This document shows, piece after piece, positions 1-8,580 of a DNA stretch of 64,000 nucleotides. The DNA comes from Epilithonimonas lactis. Its GTDB lineage: Bacteria; Bacteroidota; Bacteroidia; Flavobacteriales; Weeksellaceae. A program made the position numbers and the translations under genes. Each line of letters begins with the position of its first letter. The stretch's first letter is position 1. Location of the stretch: assembly GCF_900110605.1 (NCBI RefSeq), contig NZ_FOFI01000002.1:744001-808000 (forward strand), written 5' to 3'. The notes under the pieces are model-generated. The model did not search any database. It was given only the letters and a program-made list of their open reading frames with translations, and was not told where the DNA came from.

Positions 1-638
1 TTTTCTCAGGTACAAAAACCTATTTCTTAGGAAATCCAATCCGTCAAAACATCATCACAGATTTGATGGACAAAGATTTCGCTAAGGAAAAATTAGGCTT
101 AGATAAAAATAAATTAACGATTCTCTCAGTCGGTGGTTCACTCGGTTCCAGAACTTTGAACAACGGTTGGAAAGATAATTTAGATAAATTAAAAGAAAAA
201 GATTACCAACTCATCTGGCAGACTGGAAAAACGGATTTTGCGGAGATAACTTCTAGCATCCATCCTCCTGCTTCCATCCAGATTAGGGAATTTATCTCCG
301 ATATGGCTTTGGCCTATTCAGCGGCAGATGTGATAGTTTCCAGAGCTGGTGCAATTGCGATTTCGGAATTGGCTGTTGCGAAAAAACCAGTTTTGTTGGT
401 TCCATTTCCGTTTGCTGCAGAAGACCATCAAACCAAAAATGCTTTGACCTTGGTTGAGAAAAATGCGGCGAGAATGGTCAAAGATTCTGAGATGAAGGAT
501 AAATTCTGGAACACGCTTTCCGAGATTTGTGAGAGTGAGAACCTGAGAAATGAAATGTCAACAAATCTGGAGTTTTTTGCAAAGCCAAAAGCAGCGGAAG
601 GAATTGTGGATGAGATTTTTAAAGTGATAAAGAAATAA
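1..638 (+). CDS. murG: MurG, UDP-GlcNAc transferase (5' end outside window)
   Basis: MurG adds N-acetylglucosamine from UDP-GlcNAc to lipid I to make lipid II at the inner face of the cytoplasmic membrane. The frame is open from base 3 with no start, so only about the last 212 residues are present: the C-terminal nucleotide-sugar domain. Visible motifs are SVGGSLGSR, a region reading SAADVIVSRAGA, and the segment PFPFAAEDHQTKNA, all typical of the MurG donor site. The TTG at 63 and ATG at 66 are internal codons, not starts, because family-like sequence (FLGNPIRQN) continues upstream in frame. It heads the division/cell wall cluster here and is followed after 12 bases by a small lipoprotein gene. 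Confidence 0.95.
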   Translation, partial: FSGTKTYFLGNPIRQNIITDLMDKDFAKEKLGLDKNKLTILSVGGSLGSRTLNNGWKDNLDKLKEKDYQLIWQTGKTDFAEITSSIHPPASIQIREFISDMALAYSAADVIVSRAGAIAISELAVAKKPVLLVPFPFAAEDHQTKNALTLVEKNAARMVKDSEMKDKFWNTLSEICESENLRNEMSTNLEFFAKPKAAEGIVDEIFKVIKK

Positions 639-650
639 CACAAAATAATA

Positions 651-1121
651 ATGAAAAAACTATTCTGGTTAATGTCTTTAATGCTTTTTTGGAATTGTGC
701 GCCAAAATATTTTTTGCCACTTCCAAAAAATAATACATCAAATGAAAGAATTGATAAAGCAAGAAGCTTTGCAGAATATTATTATAATAAATGTAACACT
801 AAGGATTTTTCTGAGATACAGGGTTATGTAATGGATGTTAATACAAAGAAATTTGGATTCTCACCAGAAGAAATTGAAAAGTATTGTAGTAAAAAGACTG
901 AAAGATATGGTAAAATTACGGTTGGTGAGTTCAATAAAGCAATAACCGTTGCACGTCCAACAGACTTCTATGATTACTTCATTTTTAAAGCAAAATTAGA
1001 AAAGTCAGACAGTTTAAAATATATTGTAGTAGGGCTTTTTAGAGATAAGGATGTTATTGGAGGAATGAGATTTACTGGAACTGCCAATCCTAAACTAGTT
1101 AGAACAAAGAGAAAAAAATGA
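651..1121 (+). CDS. Small predicted lipoprotein of unknown function between murG and murC
   Basis: This 156-residue protein is not one I recognise. It begins with a short hydrophobic signal (MKKLFWLMSLMLFWNC) whose last residue, Cys16, fits a lipobox, so it is probably a lipoprotein. The mature part is charged, with aromatic runs (EYYYNK, DFYDYFIF) and no motif I can name. Its stop overlaps the murC start by 4 bases (ATGA), and it starts 12 bases after murG, so it is probably co-transcribed and translationally coupled. The base composition looks more AT-rich than murG and murC. In most bacteria murG and murC adjoin directly, so this looks like an insertion in the cluster. Confidence 0.75.
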   Translation: MKKLFWLMSLMLFWNCAPKYFLPLPKNNTSNERIDKARSFAEYYYNKCNTKDFSEIQGYVMDVNTKKFGFSPEEIEKYCSKKTERYGKITVGEFNKAITVARPTDFYDYFIFKAKLEKSDSLKYIVVGLFRDKDVIGGMRFTGTANPKLVRTKRKK

Positions 1122-2491
1122 GCATCTTAAATAAATATCAAAACTTCTATTTTATCGGAATCGGTGGGATTGGGATGAGTGCGCTCGCGAGATTTTTTCA
1201 CGCGAACGGCAAAAACGTTTTGGGCTATGACAAAACACCAACGAAACTGACGGCTCAACTCGGTTTTGAAGGCATTGATATTTCATTTGAAGATGTGATA
1301 GATGAAAAAATCGTAGCGTTCGACAAAGAGAAAACTTTGGTTATTTACACGCCGGCAATCAAAAAATTAGCGATTCTGGATTATTTTGCCAGCGAAAGTT
1401 TTGAGATTTTGAAGAGAGCGAAAGTTCTTGGTTTAATTACCGAAAACACAGATTGCATCGCCGTTGCAGGAACACACGGAAAGACGACAACTTCCACTTT
1501 GATAGCACATTTGTGCAAAGAAGCAAATCTGCCGTCATCCGCATTTTTAGGTGGAATTTCCGAGAATTTCAAATCGAATTTCGATTACAATGGAAACCAG
1601 TTTTCTGTAGTTGAAGCCGATGAATACGACAGAAGTTTCCTGAATCTTTCACCAGATTGGGCTGTAGTAACCTCGATTGATGCAGACCATTTGGATATCT
1701 ATGGCGATAGGGTTCAGATTGAAGATGGATTCAGACAATTTGCGTCTTTGGTTCCGAATGACAATCAGTTGTTTGTCAGAAAAGGAATTGCGATTGGAAG
1801 AGAACATTTGACTTACGCGGTAAACGAGGAAGCGGATTATTACTCCGATAACTTGAGAATGGACCACGATAAAATCTACTTCGATTTCCACACGCCAACG
1901 GAAGAAATCAATGATTTTGTTTGGGAAATTCCAGGAATTCACAACGTGGAGAATGCGACGGTTGCTTTGGCGATTCTCAGCAATTTGGGCGTTGATTTCG
2001 AAACTTTGAAGAAAGCAATCGCAAGTTTCAAAGGCATCAAGAGAAGATATACGAAACATATTTTTGATAACGGAAAGATTTATATCGATGATTACGCGCA
2101 TCATCCAACAGAACTGAACGCGGTCATTGGTTCCATAAAAACCTTTTACCCGACCAAGAAATTGTTGGTGGTTTTCCAACCGCATTTGTTCAGCAGAACG
2201 AGAGATTTTGCGGAAGATTTTGCAAGAAGTCTGGAAAAAGCTGATGACCTTTTGCTTTTGGATATTTATCCAGCGAGGGAACTTCAGGAAAATTATGATG
2301 GAATCACCTCAACGTGGTTATCGGACAAAATTGAAATCGAACATAAGAAAGTCTGCACATTACAGGAGACTTTTGAATTGATAAAAGAAAAGGAATTCGA
2401 CATTCTTTTGACAGTCGGAGCCGGAAACATCGATACGCTTTATGACGGCATCGTGGAATGGCTTCCAAATATTGAAAAGGTGAGCATCTGA
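1118..2491 (+). CDS. murC: UDP-N-acetylmuramate--L-alanine ligase MurC
   Basis: MurC ligates L-alanine to UDP-MurNAc using ATP in the cytoplasm, the first step of the peptidoglycan stem peptide. The 457-residue length is normal. The N-terminal UDP-binding glycine motif GIGGIGM is at residues 14-20, the ATP P-loop GTHGKTTT at 118-125, followed by the Mur-ligase segments EADEYDRSF and DDYAHHPTE. The ATG at 1118 overlaps the preceding stop by 4 bases, and the stop shares one base with the start of the next gene, so three consecutive genes are tightly coupled. Confidence 0.97.
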   Translation: MSILNKYQNFYFIGIGGIGMSALARFFHANGKNVLGYDKTPTKLTAQLGFEGIDISFEDVIDEKIVAFDKEKTLVIYTPAIKKLAILDYFASESFEILKRAKVLGLITENTDCIAVAGTHGKTTTSTLIAHLCKEANLPSSAFLGGISENFKSNFDYNGNQFSVVEADEYDRSFLNLSPDWAVVTSIDADHLDIYGDRVQIEDGFRQFASLVPNDNQLFVRKGIAIGREHLTYAVNEEADYYSDNLRMDHDKIYFDFHTPTEEINDFVWEIPGIHNVENATVALAILSNLGVDFETLKKAIASFKGIKRRYTKHIFDNGKIYIDDYAHHPTELNAVIGSIKTFYPTKKLLVVFQPHLFSRTRDFAEDFARSLEKADDLLLLDIYPARELQENYDGITSTWLSDKIEIEHKKVCTLQETFELIKEKEFDILLTVGAGNIDTLYDGIVEWLPNIEKVSI

Positions 2492-3015
2492 TGAGATTAA
2501 AGCTTTCCATCTTAATCAGCATTTTGGTCTTCGGTTTTGCTTTTTCGCAGTCGAAAGAAGTTTTGGTGGTAGTGGAAAATATCAATAAGTATTCAAAAGT
2601 AATTGATAAGGACCCAAAGGTCATTGAGTATAAATTTGAAGTAAAAGGTAAGGACAAAACAATCCTTTATCAATACTCAAAAAAGGGAAATGAGATTGTA
2701 AAGATTTCCCGAGAATGGAAGCGAGATAGTAATGATTGGTGGGAATTGTACAGGGATTATTTTCTGTTAAAAAACGGAGAGCGGATTTTTGCAATTCAAA
2801 GTATAACTTATACGAATATGTCCGATGCAAAGGATATCATTGGATGGAGTTCTACTTTCTGGATTGATAAAAAAGTAATTCATATGGTCTCTTTAGGCCA
2901 CGGAAAATCTGAAATGGATGACTGGGATTATGAATTGGAATTGAAGGACAACTTCAATTATATGCTGAAAACGGCAAAGGAATTTGATAAAAACCGATTG
3001 GCGAAAATAAAATAA
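2491..3015 (+). CDS. Predicted secreted protein of unknown function between murC and ftsQ
   Basis: A 174-residue protein with a clear signal peptide (MRLKLSILISILVFGFAFSQ) and probable cleavage near residue 20. The mature part is rich in charged and aromatic residues, for example a WKRDSNDWWELYRDY segment, and shows no domain I can name. The start ATG shares its first base with the murC stop, which argues for translational coupling. It could be a periplasmic or surface protein. It sits where ftsQ normally follows murC, so it is the second accessory gene inserted in this cluster. Confidence 0.75.
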   Translation: MRLKLSILISILVFGFAFSQSKEVLVVVENINKYSKVIDKDPKVIEYKFEVKGKDKTILYQYSKKGNEIVKISREWKRDSNDWWELYRDYFLLKNGERIFAIQSITYTNMSDAKDIIGWSSTFWIDKKVIHMVSLGHGKSEMDDWDYELELKDNFNYMLKTAKEFDKNRLAKIK

Positions 3016-3060
3016 TTAAAGAAAAAACTTAGCGCAAAGGCGTTAAAACCAAGATAAGAA

Positions 3061-4059
3061 ATGAAAAATAAGTGGAGAATATTGAAGATACTAGTGACAG
3101 TCGTCCTTTTTGGATTTCTGCTCAGTTTCTCATTGAAGCGTTTCAACGATGCTAAGATGGAGAACGTGTCTATCAATATGAACCAAGGCAAAACGCCGGT
3201 TTATTTTGTGGATGAAAAAGACATCAAAGAATTGGTGAAGCAGTACAATCCGACAAGAAAAATAGGCGATATCAATATTCCGGAATTGGAGAAGAAAATC
3301 AATCTGATTCCTTTTGTGGACAGCGCCAATGTTTATCTGAACCTGAATGGAAATCTGAATGTGGACATCAAACAAAGAGTTCCGGCTTTCAGATTGAACA
3401 AGGACGGAAAAGATTTCTACGTCGATAAAAAAGGTGTGGAGTTTCCGATTTCAAAAAACTTCTCACTGCCAAGTATGTTGGTGATGGGCGATGTAAAACC
3501 TTCGGAATATGAAGCATTAGGAGACTTAATTGAGAAGATTGACAAAGATGATTTCAGTAAAAAATATTTCATCGGCATCACAAAAGAAAAGGAGGATTAC
3601 AATCTCTTGACCAGCGATGGAAATTACAAAGTTGAAATCGGCGACCTCGATAATATCGATTTAAAAGTAAGAGGTTTCAAAACCTTTGTTGAGAAATATC
3701 TGGTGGACCAGAATACGCAGAAGTACAAGAAAATTTCATTGAAGTATGATAATCAGATTGTCACCACGCTGAATCCTTATTTCAAAGAAAATGACAGCAT
3801 TCTAAGAAATGCACCAAAAATTGAGTTAAAGACGGAAGATGGAAGTCATAAACTGGAAGCGAAAAAATCGGAATCCAAACCAGAAGTAAAAAAACCGGAA
3901 CCGAAAAAAGAGGTTAAGAAAGCAGAATCAAAAAAGGAAACTGCAAAACCGAAAAAGGTAGAGAAAAAAGCAGAAGCAAAGAAAGTTTCTACCAAGAAAA
4001 AAGAAACCGCTTCCAAAACAAATGATAAAAAGAAAAAAACAAAAGTAGTGGTCGAATAA
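3061..4059 (+). CDS. ftsQ: Cell division protein FtsQ
   Basis: FtsQ links early and late divisome proteins from the periplasmic side of the inner membrane. The 332-residue protein has a short cytoplasmic end, one membrane segment at about residues 8-25, then a periplasmic part resembling the POTRA/FtsQ fold, including IPFVDSANVYLNLNGNLNVD. Assignment rests on this architecture plus its place before ftsA and ftsZ, because FtsQ sequences diverge. The last 65 or so residues form a low-complexity tail of Lys, Glu, Pro and Ala (repeated KPEVKKPEPKK-like units), probably disordered. The gene ends 11 bases before the inverted repeat that bounds the GxxExxY unit. Confidence 0.88.
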   Translation: MKNKWRILKILVTVVLFGFLLSFSLKRFNDAKMENVSINMNQGKTPVYFVDEKDIKELVKQYNPTRKIGDINIPELEKKINLIPFVDSANVYLNLNGNLNVDIKQRVPAFRLNKDGKDFYVDKKGVEFPISKNFSLPSMLVMGDVKPSEYEALGDLIEKIDKDDFSKKYFIGITKEKEDYNLLTSDGNYKVEIGDLDNIDLKVRGFKTFVEKYLVDQNTQKYKKISLKYDNQIVTTLNPYFKENDSILRNAPKIELKTEDGSHKLEAKKSESKPEVKKPEPKKEVKKAESKKETAKPKKVEKKAEAKKVSTKKKETASKTNDKKKKTKVVVE

Positions 4060-4070
4060 AAATGCAGAAC

Positions 4071-4137
4071 TGAACACAAAGCGCACGAAGATAATTTTCA
4101 TAAGCATTGAAGATAATGTTCGCAAAGGCGCTTCGCT
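4071..4137. repeat. Left inverted-repeat block of the GxxExxY unit
   Basis: Two segments, 4071-4090 and 4117-4137, reappear in inverted orientation to the right of the GxxExxY gene. The outer 20-mer matches the reverse complement of 4611-4630 at 18 of 20 bases; the inner 21-mer matches the reverse complement of 4577-4597 at 19 of 21. The core GCAAAGGCG of the inner segment also occurs alone near 3032 and, with differences, near 8995. Confidence 0.8.
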
Positions 4138-4175
4138 CAGAAAAGATAAAAGATTATAAAATTTTAAACACACAA

Positions 4176-4562
4176 ATGAATGAAAATGAATTATCAAAAA
4201 TTGTTATTGATTCCGGATTAAAAGTTCATCGAAAGCTTGGAATGGGTTTATATGAAACTGTTTATGAACAATGTTTGGAATTTGAACTGAAAAATAGAGG
4301 GTTGAGTGTAGAAAGACAAAAATCCTTATCAATCAATTATGAAGGTTTGAAAGTGGAGAATGCCTTTAGAATTGATTTGGTGGTAGAAAATAAAGTAGTA
4401 TTAGAAATAAAAGCACAAGAGATACTTAATGATTTTAATTCAGCTCAACTTCTGAATTATTTGAAATTAGGAAATTACAAATTAGGATTACTGTTGAATT
4501 TCAATTCGAAATTATTTAAAACAGGAATAAAAAGAGTTGTGAACGGCTATATAATAGAATAA
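4176..4562 (+). CDS. GxxExxY family protein
   Basis: A 128-residue member of the GxxExxY family, whose function is unknown to me; the family is common in Bacteroidota and has a nuclease-like look. The naming motif GLYETVY is at residues 24-30. A later stretch, RIDLVVENKVVLEIKA, has the Asp...Glu-x-Lys spacing of PD-(D/E)XK nucleases, which is an inference. The frame is open to an ATG at 4107, but that start would include the inner inverted repeat in the protein; family members normally begin close to the ENELSK-like helix, so ATG 4176 is chosen. It lies between ftsQ and ftsA, which usually adjoin. Confidence 0.85.
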   Translation: MNENELSKIVIDSGLKVHRKLGMGLYETVYEQCLEFELKNRGLSVERQKSLSINYEGLKVENAFRIDLVVENKVVLEIKAQEILNDFNSAQLLNYLKLGNYKLGLLLNFNSKLFKTGIKRVVNGYIIE

Positions 4563-4576
4563 TTAAATCTTATATA

Positions 4577-4630
4577 AGCAAAGCGCCTTTGTGAACAAAA
4601 GAAAAAAAACCTTTGTGCGCTTAGTGTTCA
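4577..4630. repeat. Right inverted-repeat block of the GxxExxY unit
   Basis: Contains the inner arm 4577-4597 and the outer arm 4611-4630, which are near-perfect reverse complements of 4117-4137 and 4071-4090. The order inner-then-outer mirrors the left side, so the whole of 4071-4630 is symmetrical about the gene. No target duplication was visible at the outer edges. Confidence 0.8.
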
Positions 4631-4666
4631 AAAAAAATTAATTAGAAAAATCAAATCGAACATATA

Positions 4667-6061
4667 ATGGAAAATCAAGAGTATTCAGTAGGTCTGGACA
4701 TTGGGACAACCAAGATTGTCGTCATTGTCGGAAGACGAAACGCTCACGGGAAAATTGAAATTCTGGGCGTTGGAAAAGCAAAAAGTTTAGGCGTTCACAA
4801 AGGAATTGTCAATAATATTTCCCAAACCATCAACTCCATCAAGTCCGCCGTGGCAGAAGCACAATCCAGCGCTGGCGTGCCTATTACCAAAGTGACGGTT
4901 GGAATTGCAGGCAAACACATCCGTTCGCTTCAGCATTCGGATTATATTATGAGAGACCATCCGGACCAGTACATTACGGAGGAGGATATCGAAAAACTAA
5001 AAGACCAGGTGAAGAAGTTGGTGATGCTTCCAGGTGAAGAAATCATCCACGTTTTACCTCAGGATTATAAAGTAGATTCAGAAGGCGAAATCCAGGAACC
5101 AGTCGGGATGCACGGCAAAAGATTGGAAGCCAATTTCCACGTGGTGGTGGGACAAATGGGTTCTATCAGAAACATCGCGAGATGCGTTCGTGAAGCCGGT
5201 TTGGAAATGGAAGCTTTGACATTGGAACCTTTGGCATCGTCCGAAGCGGTTCTGACTAAAGAAGAAAAAGAAGCAGGTGTTGCGATTGTTGATATTGGTG
5301 GTGGAACTACGGATATTGCGATTTTCAAAGACAATATCATCCGTCATACTTGCGTGATTCCTTACGGTGGTGGGATTATCACCGATGATATTAAGGAAGG
5401 ATGTTCCATCATCGAGAAACACGCGGAGCAACTGAAAGTGAAATTCGGTTCGTCTGTTCCAGAATTGGAAAAAGACAGCACTTACGTGACAATTCCAGGA
5501 TTGCACGGTCGTCCAGACAAAGAGATTTCGTTAAAAGTTTTGGCTCAAATCATCAATGCGAGAGTTGAAGAAATTCTTGAAATGGTGAATACAGAATTGA
5601 AAGCTTACGGCGCATTCGAACAAAAGAAAAAACTGATTGCCGGAATTGTTTTGACAGGCGGTGGTTCCAATTTGAGAAACCTTCGTCAATTAGCGAACTA
5701 CACAACAGGCTTCGACAGCAGAATCGGTTTTGCTAATGAATATGTGGCTAACGACAAAAACCAATATTTGAAAGGTCCGGAATTTGCAACTTCCATCGGT
5801 TTGTTAATGGAAAGTCTGAAAATCCGCGACAAGAAAATGCTGGTGACAGAGGAAGAAATCATCGAAGAATTGAAACCTCAAATCGAAAATGCAATCCAAG
5901 CGCAGACTCAGACTCAATCTCAGGAAATCCAAACGCCTCAGGTTCAGAATGACATCGTAGAGATGGCGAAACACAAAGCAGAAGTGAAGAAAAATCGACC
6001 AACTTTCGGGCAATCACTGATGGACAAAGTCAAAAAATTCTTTGAAGAAGTAGAAGAGTAA
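4667..6061 (+). CDS. ftsA: Cell division protein FtsA
   Basis: FtsA is the actin-like ATPase that tethers FtsZ filaments to the membrane and recruits the divisome. The 464-residue protein shows the actin-fold signatures: phosphate-1 GLDIGTTK at 9-16, phosphate-2 VDIGGGTTD near residue 210, and the adenosine motif VLTGGGSNL near 325. After the ATPase core comes a Gln-rich linker and a C-terminal amphipathic helix (MDKVKKFFEEV) that fits a membrane-targeting sequence. It lies directly upstream of ftsZ, separated by an 84-base gap that can fold into a long hairpin. Confidence 0.97.
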   Translation: MENQEYSVGLDIGTTKIVVIVGRRNAHGKIEILGVGKAKSLGVHKGIVNNISQTINSIKSAVAEAQSSAGVPITKVTVGIAGKHIRSLQHSDYIMRDHPDQYITEEDIEKLKDQVKKLVMLPGEEIIHVLPQDYKVDSEGEIQEPVGMHGKRLEANFHVVVGQMGSIRNIARCVREAGLEMEALTLEPLASSEAVLTKEEKEAGVAIVDIGGGTTDIAIFKDNIIRHTCVIPYGGGIITDDIKEGCSIIEKHAEQLKVKFGSSVPELEKDSTYVTIPGLHGRPDKEISLKVLAQIINARVEEILEMVNTELKAYGAFEQKKKLIAGIVLTGGGSNLRNLRQLANYTTGFDSRIGFANEYVANDKNQYLKGPEFATSIGLLMESLKIRDKKMLVTEEEIIEELKPQIENAIQAQTQTQSQEIQTPQVQNDIVEMAKHKAEVKKNRPTFGQSLMDKVKKFFEEVEE

Positions 6062-6071
6062 AAAACATAAA

Positions 6072-6123
6072 TGATAATTGATAAACGATGACTGATTCAT
6101 CACTTATCATTTATCAATCATCA
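6072..6123. repeat. Long hairpin in the ftsA-ftsZ gap
   Basis: Arms 6072-6095 and 6100-6123 are inverted copies with 20 of 24 Watson-Crick pairs plus one G-T pair and a 4-base loop. The arms consist of TGATAA/TTATCA words. No long T run follows, so it is not a classical terminator. It occupies most of the gap between ftsA and ftsZ. The 13-mer at 6103-6115 recurs exactly at 57982-57994. Confidence 0.85.
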
Positions 6124-6145
6124 ACTATAAAAAAAACATACCATT

Positions 6146-8026
6146 ATGGACAATATATCAAATACACAAGGTTTTTCCTTTGACCTACCAAAAGGGAATT
6201 CTGCCATCATCAAAGTAATTGGTGTTGGTGGCGGTGGAAACAACGCTTTGAAGCATATGTACGAGAAAGGGATTTACGGCGTAGATTTCGTAATCTGTAA
6301 TACCGATGCACAGACTTTGGACAACAATCCGGTTTCTAACAAAGTTCAGCTAGGAATCTCAATGACAGAAGGTCTTGGCGCAGGTGCTGACCCGGAAGTT
6401 GGAGAGAAAGCGGCGATTGAAAGTATCGACGAAATCAAAGCGGCGATGGGACAAAACACCAAGATGGTTTTCATCACTGCCGGAATGGGCGGTGGAACGG
6501 GAACTGGTGCGGCGCCTGTGATTGCAAAAGTAGCAAAGGAAATGGGAATCCTGACTGTAGGAATCGTAACCGTGCCTTTTAGTTTTGAAGGAAAAAGAAG
6601 ATTGGACCAAGCTGAATTGGGTCTAGATAAATTAAGAAATAATGTTGATTCCCTGATTGTCATCAATAATGATAAATTAAGACAACAATTTGGAAATCTT
6701 GGTTTCAAACAAGGTTTTTCCAAAGCCGATGAAGTTTTGACCAACGCGGCGAAAGGAATGGCAGAGGTGATTACAGGTTATTTCGATGTCAATATCGATT
6801 TTCGTGATGCAAAATCTGTCCTTCAGAATTCCGGAACAGCATTGATGTCAACCGGCGTTGCAACTGGCGAGAAAAAAGCGGAAGAAGCAGTGAAAAAAGC
6901 ATTGGATTCTCCATTGTTGAATGATAACAAAATCACCGGAGCGAAAAACGTTCTATTGTTAATCAGAAGCGGTGTTTCTGAGGTGACGATGGACGAAATC
7001 GGTGTGATTATGGACTATATCCAGAAGGAAGCTGGCCACACGGCTGATATTATTTTTGGAGTTGGAACGGATGAGGAATTGGGCGATGCGGTAAGCGTTT
7101 TGGTCATCGCAACTGGTTTTTCTAATGATGATAAAAAGCATACAGGAACAACTGAAACGATTAAATATTCTTTGGACGACAGACCAAATTCGTTTTCAAG
7201 AAACAGAGAATCCCCTTTCAAAAGCAGACTTCAGGAAGAGTCAAAACCTCAGCCTGAATCTGGAAAGAACTTTTTTCGTTTAGAAGATGAGGATGATTTT
7301 GGAACCTCCAATTTTCCAACTAATTCTTTAGTAGAAAGTTTGGTGGAAGAAGTGGAAACGGAAACTCAAATCATCGAGAACGAGGAAATCGTAGATTATT
7401 CTAATGATTACAACGATGGAAAGCAGGAGTACAATCTTTTCAATTTTGAAGATGATGCAAATGACGACTTCGATTTGGAGCCACAATCTTTCACTTTCGA
7501 AGTAGAGGACAAGCCAAAAGCGTCTTTCAAAACTGAGGAAGTAGAAAAACCGGTTGAAGTTACTTTTACCATCAACGAATCTCCAGCGGAAGAGGAATTT
7601 CCTGTCATCGAAAAGCAAGTCATTTCCGAAGTTAAAGAAGAAATCGTACACGAGGTTGTCGAAGAAAAAATCGAGGAGCCAAAAGCTAACAATTACGCTT
7701 TCACATCAGAAGGAAAAGAAGAAATCGTAGAAGACAAAAAACCAGAGCCAGTTCAGGAAACTGAAAGTGGATTCACGTTTTTCAACAAAACTTCCGACAC
7801 GGCTTCAAAGGCGATGGACAGAAGAAATAAGTTGAAAGAATTCAATTCCCGTTACCAACAATTGGACAATGAGAATGTTTTCGAAACAGTTCCGGCTTTC
7901 AAAAGAAAAAACATCATCATCGATGGCGCCAACGCATCAGACCAAAACATCAACACATTTTTGTCTGACAACAACGGAAATATGCAACTGAGAGAAAACC
8001 GTTTTCTTAATAAAGATGTAGATTAA
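6146..8026 (+). CDS. ftsZ: Cell division protein FtsZ
   Basis: FtsZ is the tubulin-like GTPase that forms the division ring. The GTPase core (about residues 1-335) shows the glycine motif GVGGGGNNAL near 27-36, the tubulin signature GGGTGTGAAP, and the T7 synergy loop NIDFRDA with its two Asp residues, so it should be catalytically competent. At 626 residues it is much longer than E. coli FtsZ. The extra length is an acidic, Glu/Val-rich linker (about 345-580), followed by a conserved-looking end that includes VPAFKRKN, the probable partner-binding peptide. Long linkers are usual in Flavobacteriia. Confidence 0.97.
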   Translation: MDNISNTQGFSFDLPKGNSAIIKVIGVGGGGNNALKHMYEKGIYGVDFVICNTDAQTLDNNPVSNKVQLGISMTEGLGAGADPEVGEKAAIESIDEIKAAMGQNTKMVFITAGMGGGTGTGAAPVIAKVAKEMGILTVGIVTVPFSFEGKRRLDQAELGLDKLRNNVDSLIVINNDKLRQQFGNLGFKQGFSKADEVLTNAAKGMAEVITGYFDVNIDFRDAKSVLQNSGTALMSTGVATGEKKAEEAVKKALDSPLLNDNKITGAKNVLLLIRSGVSEVTMDEIGVIMDYIQKEAGHTADIIFGVGTDEELGDAVSVLVIATGFSNDDKKHTGTTETIKYSLDDRPNSFSRNRESPFKSRLQEESKPQPESGKNFFRLEDEDDFGTSNFPTNSLVESLVEEVETETQIIENEEIVDYSNDYNDGKQEYNLFNFEDDANDDFDLEPQSFTFEVEDKPKASFKTEEVEKPVEVTFTINESPAEEEFPVIEKQVISEVKEEIVHEVVEEKIEEPKANNYAFTSEGKEEIVEDKKPEPVQETESGFTFFNKTSDTASKAMDRRNKLKEFNSRYQQLDNENVFETVPAFKRKNIIIDGANASDQNINTFLSDNNGNMQLRENRFLNKDVD

Positions 8027-8031
8027 AAATT

Positions 8032-8121
8032 GTACTAATGTATTGACGTAAAATGTATTAACGATTAAAAGTTACATTGCATTTTCAGTCATAAATACAT
8101 TAATACTTTTTACATTAATAC
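8032..8121. repeat. Imperfect hairpin in the ftsZ-yqeY gap
   Basis: Outer arms 8032-8042 and 8111-8121 pair at 10 of 11 positions, and inner arms 8052-8059 and 8094-8101 pair at 8 of 8. The arms are made of TAATGTATT/ACATTAATAC words. It fills most of the 102-base gap between ftsZ and yqeY and has the same design as the hairpins at 6072 and 29399, though with different words. Confidence 0.7.
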
Positions 8122-8128
8122 AAAAATT

Positions 8129-8575
8129 ATGAGTTTAGAACTTACCATAAACGATGCGATAAAAACCGCAATGAGGGAGAAGGACAGAGTTGCTCTGGAT
8201 TCTCTCCGTGCTGTGAAAGCGCAAATATTATTGCTGAAAACAGAAGCCATTGGAGCAGAAGTTTCAGCAGAGCAGGAAATTGCAATTTTGCAAAGAATGA
8301 TTAAGCAAAGAAAGGATTCCTACGACCAATTTACGGCTCAGGGAAGAACGGACCTTGCGGAAGTAGAAGAAGCGCAATCCAAAGTGATTGAGAAGTTTCT
8401 TCCACAACAGCTTACTGCAGAAGAATTGGAAACGGAAATCAAAAGAATCATTTCTGAGACCGGCGCAGAAAGCATCAAGGATTTAGGAAAAGTAATGGGT
8501 GTCGCTTCCAAAGCATTGGCCGGAAAATCAGACGGAAAGAGCATTTCCGAAATGGTGAAAAAATTGCTTTCTTAA
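8129..8575 (+). CDS. yqeY: GatB/YqeY domain-containing protein
   Basis: A 148-residue stand-alone YqeY protein, related to the C-terminal tRNA-binding helical domain of the amidotransferase subunit GatB. The role of the free-standing form is not settled; a link to tRNA metabolism is inferred from the domain. Family features are the N-terminal helix ending RALDSLRAVKA-like (here DSLRAVKAQILLLKTE), the RMIKQRKDSYDQF segment, and the C-terminal DLGKVMGVASKAL region. Position directly after ftsZ is common in Flavobacteriia. A terminator follows at 8703. Confidence 0.93.
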   Translation: MSLELTINDAIKTAMREKDRVALDSLRAVKAQILLLKTEAIGAEVSAEQEIAILQRMIKQRKDSYDQFTAQGRTDLAEVEEAQSKVIEKFLPQQLTAEELETEIKRIISETGAESIKDLGKVMGVASKALAGKSDGKSISEMVKKLLS

Positions 8576-8580
8576 GTTGT

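Noticed and set aside
1649-2185. Minus-strand open frame of 178 residues opposite murC
   Set aside because: Lies entirely within the well-supported murC gene and shows no protein-like motif.
4107-4175. Upstream start for the GxxExxY protein
   Set aside because: Would translate the inner inverted repeat; the family start fits ATG 4176.
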